The notes under the pieces: model-generated
What the model was told of the DNA's origin: nothing
What the model saw: the letters and a program-made list of their open reading frames with translations, nothing else
Databases searched by the model: none
Source of the DNA: Thermoplasmata archaeon
GTDB lineage: Archaea > Thermoplasmatota > Thermoplasmata > Thermoplasmatales > Thermoplasmataceae
Assembly: GCA_021826785.1 (NCBI GenBank)
Contig: JAKAYN010000042.1
Coordinates: 1-6,169 of the forward strand
Length of the DNA stretch: 6,169 nucleotides
Direction: 5' to 3'
Translations under genes and position numbers: made by a program
Part shown: piece after piece, positions 1 to 6,079 of the stretch
Layout of the letters: each line of letters begins with the position of its first letter
How positions within the stretch are numbered: position 1 is the stretch's first letter

Positions 1-14
1 AAGATGGGCTCTTT

Positions 15-20
15 AAAAAA
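15..20 (-). terminator. T6 tract after the protease gene, candidate archaeal terminator
   Basis: Twenty-four bases after the protease stop codon (47-45) the minus strand reads TTTTTT, preceded by AT-rich sequence without a hairpin. Archaeal RNA polymerase commonly terminates at such tracts. No other terminator is visible before the window edge. Confidence 0.35.
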
Positions 21-44
21 TAGATTTATAAAATATAGATAAGT

Positions 45-3000
45 TTATTTCTTTCTATATGCTATTATTAATCCGATGACAATGGCCATTAAGGCTATTA
101 TTAGCAATGTGCTGTATCCACCCATGTAATTTATTATTGATTCAAAGTTAGGATGCTTTAGCTTGTTTACCTCTAACTGTAATGATGATATCTTTGATTC
201 AAGCGATGATATTGTGTTCTTTTCCATGGTTATGTTATTTTTATAGTTAGATATTTCATTTTCAAGATTGTTTATTGTAACTGCGTTGCTGGCGTTTAAT
301 GCAATGTACCTTGTGAGATTTTCCTGTGCTGATTCAAGCTCGGCATATGTTGCGTTATACTTGCCTTCAAGAGTTATTAGATCCATCTTCATTATTGATA
401 GATTGCTGTTTAACTCTGATATTTGCAATGTTAGGTTGCTGTTTATATTCTTTTCATATGATAACTTTGCCTGTAGCGATTTTACCTCTGAAATTGTGTT
501 ATTATATTCTTTAAGTAAATTGTCAAGCTCCGCCTGCAGCTTTATATTATTGTTATCAACATAGATTAAATGCGAGATTTTTGATGTTAAACCGGTATTT
601 GTCGTTACAATGTAATTAACCATATAGTATCCATCAGGCATTTTTGCCGTGTTTATGGTTACAGATCCTGATAAACCAGCGTTACTATTTATTATATTGT
701 ATCCTCCGGCATATGTTATTTCAATTATTGATGATGATATTTTTTCATATGATGTTCCATTGTAATTGAATGTTATGTTTCCTGAAACCATGCCAGATGG
801 GCCTGATAGATCTATTTTTGGCATCTGACCTGGGTTGAATATTATGTATGGATCTGACCACACTATTGGATTCTGTATGTCCTGTATTGAGAATACAAAT
901 CCAAAGAAGGAAAACTCAAATGACAGGTCATTGTATCCGTATGCAACCATTCTAAGATCCATGTTGCCAGTTGGTATTGTTAAATTAACAGGTATTATTC
1001 CGTTAAATACGCCACTTACAGGTATCTTTTTGTATACAGTTATATAGTAACCGTTAACAAATAATATTTCAGGTACATAATCATAGAACTCCGGTGCAAA
1101 AGTAACGTTTTTATATTCTCCCGGTGCACTGCCTATTGATATGTTAACGAAGTTTACATACTTCATATCGCTGAATTCAACGTTTCCGACAAGGTATTTT
1201 CCATCAATAACATGCAGATCAGGATAGAAGTTACCTGCCTGTGGCTCTATGTAAACTATGACCTTATTGCTTGTTAAATTGCCGTATGTTGCATATAATT
1301 CCTCAACCTGTGTATATAGAGGTCCATTGAATTCTGCAAGTGCAGAGTCTGTCCAGTAATTAAACATGCCGCGGCCGTCACTAAGGAATGTGCCTATCTG
1401 AACGCCTGGTGCATATGATGATACAGGCAATCCTGAACCCTCAGCTGAAAACTCACTGTTGTTCAATGATACCTCGTGAACAATAGCACCGCTTACCGGC
1501 ATACCGTTTAATTCAACAATGCCTGTGGCACCAAAGTAATTGTAATATCCAGTCATTGTGTCTGTAAACATTGGAACCTCTGCTATTTTATATGATAAAT
1601 CGCCGAGGGCATTTGTCACTCCAAGTGTTAAGTTGCCTGTTATCTTCTTAGAGGTAACTGCAAACTGTGAGAAGCTCCAGTACGAGCTCGAAGGTGTTGT
1701 TACATAGAAATAGCCATATTCTGATGCCGATGTTGATGGCGAGCTGTAATTATAAACCGGTGTGTAATTAAACATACCGTTTGAGTTGGTCGTTATCATT
1801 GTTATGTTACCGCCACCGTAGACTCCGTTATCCGCACCTCCGGAATATGCCTGAACATTATAGTAGCTACCGGCCTGGCCATCTGAAAGCACAATCTTAA
1901 ACGTGTATGTTTTGCCTCCCTGTAAATAAGTGAATGGCTCTAAACCTGATGGTGTAACCATTAATACCTTGAATGGCTCATTCAATAATGAGTGGTCAAT
2001 GTTTGGTATCTGGCCTATTAGTTCCAGGTCCATGACGTTTACTTTTATCATGCCAAGACCCTGCAGATAACTCCAGCCATGGCCTTCAGGGCCATCTATT
2101 GTGAATATCCACCATGGAACTACTGGATCTGAAGGCTCGTTTATTGATAGATTAAAGTAATACCAGTCAAAGCTGTTAACAGGTCCATAGTTAAAGCCCT
2201 TGCCTATGTTTTGCATGTCCCTGAATGGATTATTATAGAATGCTGATACATGTGCCTCGTATGCATTATGCGCTCCGTAAAGTATAGGATTAATATCCCC
2301 CATTGCCGCGGTGCCATATGCCATCTTTGCCTGTTCCTCTATTAATGCCCACTCACCGGCGCTTATTGGTGTTGCAAACGATGTGCCACCGTAGAATATG
2401 TTCCATACACCTGTATAAACAGACATGTTAAATGCAGCAGGACCAGATATAACAGGATCCATCCTTGCGCCTGAACTGTATGTGTCCAGGGCGTTCTGCC
2501 ACCATGGCTGTGATAGCATTGCGGATTGACCATAACCACCGCCAACATAGCCTTTATATGTTCCACTGAGACCAAAACCGTATGACCAGTATGTAAAGCT
2601 TGCAACGCCAGTTGCTGGTGCAACCTGCATTTCTATATTGTACAATGTGCTTAATGCATAAACTCCGGTATCAGGAAACTCAACGCCATTGCTCTCAGCG
2701 GTTAGCTGGCCACCACCAACACTGGTTGAGCCGGTTGCTATTGCAGGTATTCCTGCACTTGTTGCACCATACATACATAGAGATGCATAAGAGCCATAAT
2801 CGCCAGAGGCAAAGAAGTTTGTTACACCAACGGCGTTAAGCTCTGATAAAAGCGTATCCTCAACAGTTATGTACATTGGTGCGCCTTCCAGGGCTGTTGT
2901 TATCTCATCGGCCCCGTATGAATTGCTTGTTATTGTAACAGAGTCTGTCGCGTTGTTTCCGCTTGTTAGATTTTCAGCTATGTACTGGTATGCATAGTCA

Positions 3001-4211
3001 AAGGATGAGAAATCAGGATTTGGTACGGCAACAAGATCTATATGTGCATCAGGTGCCATTGCTGCTATGTACTCTATGTCCAGTGCTGTTTCAAGTGTCC
3101 ATCCATAGATTTCCCCATCAAAGAGGTTTGCCCCAAGCAGGTTTATAACACTAAGCCTCGATGTTACCTGGTTGGAATTGTTCCAGACCTGTTTTCCAAA
3201 TTCCTGCAGCCATGATAATGGAAGATCACCAACCTCTATGACTGCAACTGTTATTCCCTGGCCCATATCGGGTTCGCTGTCTATCGTTGTTTTTCCTGAC
3301 CATAGATTTGATGCACCGGTTAAAACATGCATTGTGCTTGGGAACAGGAACTGGTATCCACCAGATGGATTCTCAGATGCGGCACTGGTTGGTGTTTCAG
3401 AATTTGGCGCCCATGTGTAATTCGCATATGTTATGTTCTGTATCTGTGAAAGTGTGTATGGATTATTATATGAACCATTTCCGCTTAAATTGGGCTGCAC
3501 ACCGGATTTTGGCGTCATGTTGAATGGCATTACAAGTGCAGGTGCGGCCATTGCACCACTTAAACCTGATATTCCGCTGACATACTGGGAAATATATTCA
3601 GGTAGGCTCAGATCACCTGTGTTCACATATATTAACGGTGAGAATGATTTATTCCCTATGATGCCGCTGTTGTTTCCAAATAATGGCAGCCACATACCTT
3701 TGCTTTTATATTCTATGGCAAATGCACCTATTTTTGTATTAAAAGCCTTATCAAAATCTGATATTTTACCTGATAGGCTCATTGTTAATCTTGCCGGGCT
3801 TTTGTAGACCTTTATGTTATAGTTTGAAAAATATGATGCTATCATATTATATGTTGACTGCGAAAGGCCGAACTCGTCACCTAATTGATATACGTTCATG
3901 TAATCCCTGTACAATGGCGATGATGGATTTGATATCTCATTCACATAATTACTTAACGATGCACTGCCCTTAAAGCTCAATGTTACAAGAACCGTTGCGT
4001 TTGGATTTAGCTTAGATGCCTCATTTATAAGTTTAAAGTTGCCAAAGGTCTTAACGTTCCCGGATATCACCGGCTTTTGCACTGTCACCATGGCATTATC
4101 AGTGCCAGGTGCTGTTTTAGCATGCCCAATGGGCGCCCCAACAAAAAATAGTGAGGCTATAAAGATAGCCACCATCGAGTATGCCAAAATCTTTTTATAC
4201 GCATTTTTCAT
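45..4211 (-). CDS. Surface-anchored sedolisin (S53) serine-carboxyl protease with coiled-coil stalk
   Basis: A secreted acid endopeptidase of the S53 family, predicted to act outside the cell while tethered to the membrane. Residues 1-31 form a signal peptide (KK near the start, hydrophobic 8-27, likely cut after GHA). Residues about 71-211 match the pro-kumamolisin activation domain (SPLYRDYM is typical). The catalytic domain spans about 290-725: Glu374 and Asp378 in ETALDIEY, oxyanion Asp471 in ASGDYG, and nucleophile Ser611 in GGTSFATP, so the active site looks intact. Asp665 (FRDM) fits the calcium site, but the second family Asp aligns with Ser714. Residues 745-1120 are beta-rich and unassigned; 1130-1220 look Ig-like, ending YVDNN. 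Residues 1221-1352 are a coiled coil; 1367-1385 is a membrane helix followed by RKK. About 31 N-X-S/T sequons and a single cysteine (Cys479) are seen. S53 enzymes usually have about 550 residues or fewer after the signal. The ATG is supported by GAGGTGA nine bases upstream. Family call is secure; substrate unknown. Confidence 0.93.
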   Translation of the reverse strand: MKNAYKKILAYSMVAIFIASLFFVGAPIGHAKTAPGTDNAMVTVQKPVISGNVKTFGNFKLINEASKLNPNATVLVTLSFKGSASLSNYVNEISNPSSPLYRDYMNVYQLGDEFGLSQSTYNMIASYFSNYNIKVYKSPARLTMSLSGKISDFDKAFNTKIGAFAIEYKSKGMWLPLFGNNSGIIGNKSFSPLIYVNTGDLSLPEYISQYVSGISGLSGAMAAPALVMPFNMTPKSGVQPNLSGNGSYNNPYTLSQIQNITYANYTWAPNSETPTSAASENPSGGYQFLFPSTMHVLTGASNLWSGKTTIDSEPDMGQGITVAVIEVGDLPLSWLQEFGKQVWNNSNQVTSRLSVINLLGANLFDGEIYGWTLETALDIEYIAAMAPDAHIDLVAVPNPDFSSFDYAYQYIAENLTSGNNATDSVTITSNSYGADEITTALEGAPMYITVEDTLLSELNAVGVTNFFASGDYGSYASLCMYGATSAGIPAIATGSTSVGGGQLTAESNGVEFPDTGVYALSTLYNIEMQVAPATGVASFTYWSYGFGLSGTYKGYVGGGYGQSAMLSQPWWQNALDTYSSGARMDPVISGPAAFNMSVYTGVWNIFYGGTSFATPISAGEWALIEEQAKMAYGTAAMGDINPILYGAHNAYEAHVSAFYNNPFRDMQNIGKGFNYGPVNSFDWYYFNLSINEPSDPVVPWWIFTIDGPEGHGWSYLQGLGMIKVNVMDLELIGQIPNIDHSLLNEPFKVLMVTPSGLEPFTYLQGGKTYTFKIVLSDGQAGSYYNVQAYSGGADNGVYGGGNITMITTNSNGMFNYTPVYNYSSPSTSASEYGYFYVTTPSSSYWSFSQFAVTSKKITGNLTLGVTNALGDLSYKIAEVPMFTDTMTGYYNYFGATGIVELNGMPVSGAIVHEVSLNNSEFSAEGSGLPVSSYAPGVQIGTFLSDGRGMFNYWTDSALAEFNGPLYTQVEELYATYGNLTSNKVIVYIEPQAGNFYPDLHVIDGKYLVGNVEFSDMKYVNFVNISIGSAPGEYKNVTFAPEFYDYVPEILFVNGYYITVYKKIPVSGVFNGIIPVNLTIPTGNMDLRMVAYGYNDLSFEFSFFGFVFSIQDIQNPIVWSDPYIIFNPGQMPKIDLSGPSGMVSGNITFNYNGTSYEKISSSIIEITYAGGYNIINSNAGLSGSVTINTAKMPDGYYMVNYIVTTNTGLTSKISHLIYVDNNNIKLQAELDNLLKEYNNTISEVKSLQAKLSYEKNINSNLTLQISELNSNLSIMKMDLITLEGKYNATYAELESAQENLTRYIALNASNAVTINNLENEISNYKNNITMEKNTISSLESKISSLQLEVNKLKHPNFESIINYMGGYSTLLIIALMAIVIGLIIAYRKK

Positions 4212-4219
4212 TATTTATT

Positions 4220-4226
4220 TCACCTC
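4220..4226 (-). promoter_or_regulatory. Shine-Dalgarno site of the S53 protease gene
   Basis: The minus strand reads GAGGTGA, with the GAGGTG core nine bases before the ATG at 4211-4209. This is a strong anti-16S match and fixes the start codon, which is also directly followed by the signal peptide. It implies a transcript with a leader, unlike the flavoprotein gene in the same window. The GGTG part can pair with a CACC just upstream. Confidence 0.75.
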
Positions 4227-4264
4227 TATGGTGCCGGGATCTCTCTTGGTCGGGGCGGTCCCGG
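4221..4264 (-). promoter_or_regulatory. GC-rich double-hairpin leader of the protease mRNA, possibly masking the ribosome site
   Basis: In an otherwise very AT-rich spacer, the minus-strand leader carries CCGGGA (4264-4259) able to pair with TCCCGG (4239-4234). Immediately next to that stem, CACC (4233-4230) can pair with GGTG (4224-4221), which is the core of the Shine-Dalgarno site. The two helices abut without a gap and could stack. The pairing is seen directly in the sequence; a role in translational control is inferred. It matches no riboswitch class that I recognise. The second helix has only 4 bp, so its stability in a thermoacidophile is doubtful unless stacked. Confidence 0.4.
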
Positions 4265-4290
4265 TTTTTAATGATTATAATATTTGCAAT

Positions 4291-4313
4291 TATAATAATA
4301 TGGTGTTTTTTTT
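4291..4313 (-). promoter_or_regulatory. Candidate archaeal promoter (A-tract plus TATA-like box) of the protease gene
   Basis: The minus strand has a run of eight A (4313-4306), then a TATA-like stretch TATTATTATA (4300-4291). A start about 25 bases downstream would fall near 4270, just before the GC-rich hairpin, giving a leader of about 60 bases that includes the hairpins and the Shine-Dalgarno site. The surrounding spacer is so AT-rich that other TATA-like matches exist. Confidence 0.35.
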
Positions 4314-4517
4314 CTTACTACGATATTAATTAAATTTAAGTACTTTTAATATTTATTTTATTTTGCAATTAAATGTTTTTCTAGAATAATTGTGACATAA
4401 TATTTGTACATTATTATTAATAAGTAAAATAAGGCTTTTAAACAATGCTTATAAAATAAATCAATTTTTATTATTTCTAGAAATGCAGGAAAATATTATT
4501 TTTAAAAATAGTAAATT
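4314..4517. other. AT-rich intergenic spacer between protease promoter and transposase remnant
   Basis: I see no coding potential on either strand here. The stretch holds two copies of the palindrome TTCTAGAA (4379-4386 and 4475-4482; the second extends to ATTTCTAGAAAT at 4473-4484). It also has one copy of TTTGCAATTA (4362-4371), whose partner lies beside the TATA-like box at 4283-4292. These are candidate regulator contacts, but low complexity makes chance matches likely. Together with 4212-4313 and 4518-4580 it makes up the non-coding gap between the two annotated reading frames. Confidence 0.5.
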
Positions 4518-4524
4518 AAAAAAA
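4518..4524 (-). terminator. T7 tract after the transposase remnant
   Basis: The minus strand shows TTTTTTT starting four bases after the TAA that closes the -1 frame (4530-4528), and a further T5 at 4508-4504. No stem precedes it. Its position just past the frameshifted end, rather than after the frame-0 stop at 4583-4581, fits the idea that the original unit extended to 4528. Confidence 0.4.
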
Positions 4525-4527
4525 TTA

Positions 4528-4931
4528 TTAATGAATTTTGTCATGGTTAATCTTATCCATTAAAAGCATCTTCTTCAATCTTATAAGATGCCTTCTAGAA
4601 TAAACAATATTATACCTTTTTTTATCTCATTCGAAAGCTCTGCCAATGTATACTTTGATACATCTATATCGCTTAGATCTATAATTGCCTTAGGCGGTCT
4701 TCCCCTTTTTTTCGAATTTAAAAACGACTCAATACCATGTGACTCAAATGATCTTAGCCATGAGTAACCAGAGGATCTTGTTATACCTATAAGCTCTGAT
4801 GCCCTTGATACACTATAACCACAGCTTATAAGTGATAAAAACTTAAGCTTTTTTAATATTTTTGAGCTGTGTTTATATTTTTTTATGTAGTAATCTATTT
4901 CATCCCTATTAATTAAAGTTTTTTTATACAT
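4528..4931 (-). pseudogene. Frame-broken, 3'-truncated IS630-like transposase remnant
   Basis: At 4623-4617 the minus strand has seven A in the phase A AAA AAA before GG. A -1 slip there, or one extra A, replaces the abrupt end of the 116-residue frame with KRYNIVYSRRHLIRLKKM, matching the expected IS630 second helical domain. This frame continues through LLMDKINHDKIH to TAA at 4530-4528. The joined product would be about 134 residues and would still lack the DDE domain, which I could not find in the following spacer. The element is therefore a fragment whichever mechanism explains the shift. No terminal inverted repeats or target duplication were recognised. A very AT-rich composition is shared with its neighbour. 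Confidence 0.65.
4581..4931 (-). CDS. Short helix-turn-helix protein, N-terminal part of an IS630-type transposase
   Basis: A 116-residue open frame. Residues 28-66 form a helix-turn-helix with the pattern of IS630-family transposase amino ends: LKFLSLISCGYSVSRASELIG, then a recognition helix around RSSGYSWLRSFESHG, followed by the basic KKRGRPPK at 74-81 that typically links to the next domain. TLAELSNEIKK (95-105) is also family-like. After Lys105 the frame reads an unrelated GIILFILEGIL and stops, while the expected continuation is found in the -1 frame. There is no DDE catalytic domain, so it cannot transpose by itself. The ATG is supported by GGTGAT five bases upstream. It might still be translated as a small DNA-binding protein, perhaps affecting related elements, but decay is the simpler reading. 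Confidence 0.75.
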   Translation of the reverse strand: MYKKTLINRDEIDYYIKKYKHSSKILKKLKFLSLISCGYSVSRASELIGITRSSGYSWLRSFESHGIESFLNSKKRGRPPKAIIDLSDIDVSKYTLAELSNEIKKGIILFILEGIL

Positions 4932-4936
4932 TTTAT

Positions 4937-4942
4937 ATCACC
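4937..4942 (-). promoter_or_regulatory. Shine-Dalgarno site of the transposase-remnant frame
   Basis: The minus strand reads GGTGAT five bases before ATG at 4931-4929. It supports that start and indicates a mRNA with a leader. Confidence 0.55.
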
Positions 4943-4953
4943 GGCAAGTAAAA

Positions 4954-5003
4954 CATTATATTATAATGGTCATTGGCATTAATAACATATATGATATATT
5001 AAA
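4954..5003 (-). promoter_or_regulatory. Candidate promoter region with 7-bp inverted repeat upstream of the transposase remnant
   Basis: TTTAATATAT (5003-4994 on the minus strand) is a plausible TATA box; a start about 26 bases on would lie near 4973 and give a leader containing the Shine-Dalgarno site. Downstream lies CATTATA-T-TATAATG (4954-4968), a perfect inverted repeat with one central base, itself TATA-like. Either element could be the actual box, and the repeat may be an operator or only AT-rich chance. Confidence 0.3.
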
Positions 5004-5023
5004 TACATAGAATTATTAATTAT

Positions 5024-5042
5024 AAAAAATACTTATAAAAAA
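5024..5042 (-). terminator. Two T6 tracts after the flavoprotein gene
   Basis: The minus strand has TTTTTT at 5042-5037 and again at 5029-5024, 27 and 40 bases after the stop codon at 5071-5069. Paired T tracts without a hairpin are a usual archaeal transcript end. Confidence 0.5.
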
Positions 5043-5068
5043 TTATAATCTTATCATTAAATAGAATA

Positions 5069-6040
5069 TTATTTAGAATTGTTTATTATTGAATTTATTT
5101 TTTCTATGGCCTTATCTGTTGACGTGGCTCTTGCATTTTTTATAATTTTTATAAATGGTGATGCAATTGAACCAGAAATTTTTTTATTTGTTATAATATA
5201 AAATTTATTATTTATATTCACTATATTTCTTTCATCCGGCCTGTATTCAATATTATTACCCATGAGATTTTTCATTGCAGTTATTCCTGACCTCATTGCA
5301 TTGTAAACAGTCATTGGAGTATCAAAGTATGCTGATGAGCCACATGCATAAACATCATCGTATTCTACTGATTTTAGGTATCTATCAACAATAATTGATG
5401 ACCTTTTATTTTTTATATTTAATTTTGAGATTAAACTGTTGCCTGTCACACCACCTGCATATATTGCAAGATCGCATTCTATTTCACTGTTTTTTAATAT
5501 GACCTTTTTATCTTTGTATTCATTTACTCTATCCTTTATTATTGAAACCCCAAGGTTTGTTAAAATTTTTTCTATATAGCCTCCTGCTTTCTCATTTCTT
5601 TCAATTATTTTTGGTGATATTAAAATAGATTTTTCCTTAAATATCCCAGCAAGTTCAACACCAAGATAGCCGCCACCTATTATGCATATCCTTTTTGCCT
5701 GTTTTGATATATCCCTAATTTTATACACACTATCAAGATTGTTAAAACTTAAAGTGCCAGGTATAATACTTTGTGACGAGCCTAGGGCAACAATAATTTT
5801 ATCATATGAATAGGTTTTACCTTTAGTTTTTATTAACCTGTTTCCAAAATCTATATCCAAAACCTCATCTTTTATATCGACCTTTCTTTTTAGCAATGCA
5901 TTTTCATCGTTGGATACTATATTAATTAACCTTGAATTTAACATTATTTCGTCAGATCTATCAATTATCATGGAATTCCTATTTGTTAACTTTGAGTATA
6001 TACCTGATACCCCAGCACCAAGAATATATATCTTTTCCAT
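5069..6040 (-). CDS. NDH-2/AIF-like FAD-dependent NAD(P)H oxidoreductase
   Basis: A 323-residue two-Rossmann flavoprotein, probably cytosolic because it has no signal or membrane segment. It should move electrons from NAD(P)H through FAD to an unidentified acceptor. GAGVSG (8-13) is the FAD dinucleotide motif, closed by Asp27; MLNSRL follows where NDH-2 proteins have their FTPLL-type stretch. IIVALGSS (82-89) is the family ATG-like motif. GGGYLGVELA (122-131) is the NAD(P)H motif; the next strand ends at Ser142 instead of an acidic residue, so NADH preference is uncertain. IYAGGVTGN (193-201) is also typical. VYACGSS (230-236) occupies the second FAD motif, with Ser235 where Asp is usual. There is no CxxxxC disulfide centre. 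At 323 residues it is shorter than usual NDH-2 enzymes (about 400), lacking most of the C-terminal membrane-binding part. No Shine-Dalgarno precedes the ATG; a TATA box about 25 bases upstream suggests a leaderless mRNA. Fold is firm; acceptor and exact role are not. Confidence 0.82.
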   Translation of the reverse strand: MEKIYILGAGVSGIYSKLTNRNSMIIDRSDEIMLNSRLINIVSNDENALLKRKVDIKDEVLDIDFGNRLIKTKGKTYSYDKIIVALGSSQSIIPGTLSFNNLDSVYKIRDISKQAKRICIIGGGYLGVELAGIFKEKSILISPKIIERNEKAGGYIEKILTNLGVSIIKDRVNEYKDKKVILKNSEIECDLAIYAGGVTGNSLISKLNIKNKRSSIIVDRYLKSVEYDDVYACGSSAYFDTPMTVYNAMRSGITAMKNLMGNNIEYRPDERNIVNINNKFYIITNKKISGSIASPFIKIIKNARATSTDKAIEKINSIINNSK

Positions 6041-6056
6041 AAAATGTTATGGAAAA
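6033..6056. promoter_or_regulatory. Operator-like perfect 10-bp inverted repeat over the flavoprotein start
   Basis: TTTTCCATAA (6033-6042) and TTATGGAAAA (6047-6056) are exact reverse complements separated by four bases. The repeat contains the start codon (6040-6038) and the predicted transcription start just downstream of the TATA-like box. That placement fits a site where a dimeric repressor would block initiation. The symmetry is directly seen; the regulator is unknown and none is encoded next to it. Confidence 0.5.
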
Positions 6057-6060
6057 ACAA

Positions 6061-6079
6061 TATTTATATTATATTAAAA
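6061..6079 (-). promoter_or_regulatory. TATA-box promoter for a leaderless flavoprotein transcript
   Basis: The minus strand contains TATAAATA (6068-6061), centred about 25 bases before the A of the ATG, with a further TTTAATATAA immediately upstream. This is the spacing of archaeal leaderless promoters, and the lack of any Shine-Dalgarno sequence agrees. The box lies within the 39-bp gap after the upstream gene, so the flavoprotein may be transcribed separately in spite of the close packing. Confidence 0.5.

Noticed and set aside
2363..2623. Minus-strand 86-codon open frame overlapping the protease in another frame
   Set aside because: Its His/Leu/Gln-rich translation is typical of out-of-frame reading, and the catalytic Ser611 region of the protease covers it.
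3433..3807. Plus-strand open frame of 124 codons, and the other plus-strand frames within 268-4329
   Set aside because: They lie antisense to the protease, whose S53 motifs are clear. Their translations show no recognisable domain and they lack ribosome sites or promoters.
4125..4135. GCCCAATGGGC inverted repeat within the signal-peptide coding region
   Set aside because: Five-base arms coding for ordinary signal-peptide residues (around PIGHA). Too short to support a separate function.
4234..4269. Plus-strand GC stem followed by T5 resembling a bacterial intrinsic terminator
   Set aside because: No plus-strand gene precedes it, and archaea do not generally depend on hairpin terminators. 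It is better explained as the leader structure of the minus-strand protease mRNA.
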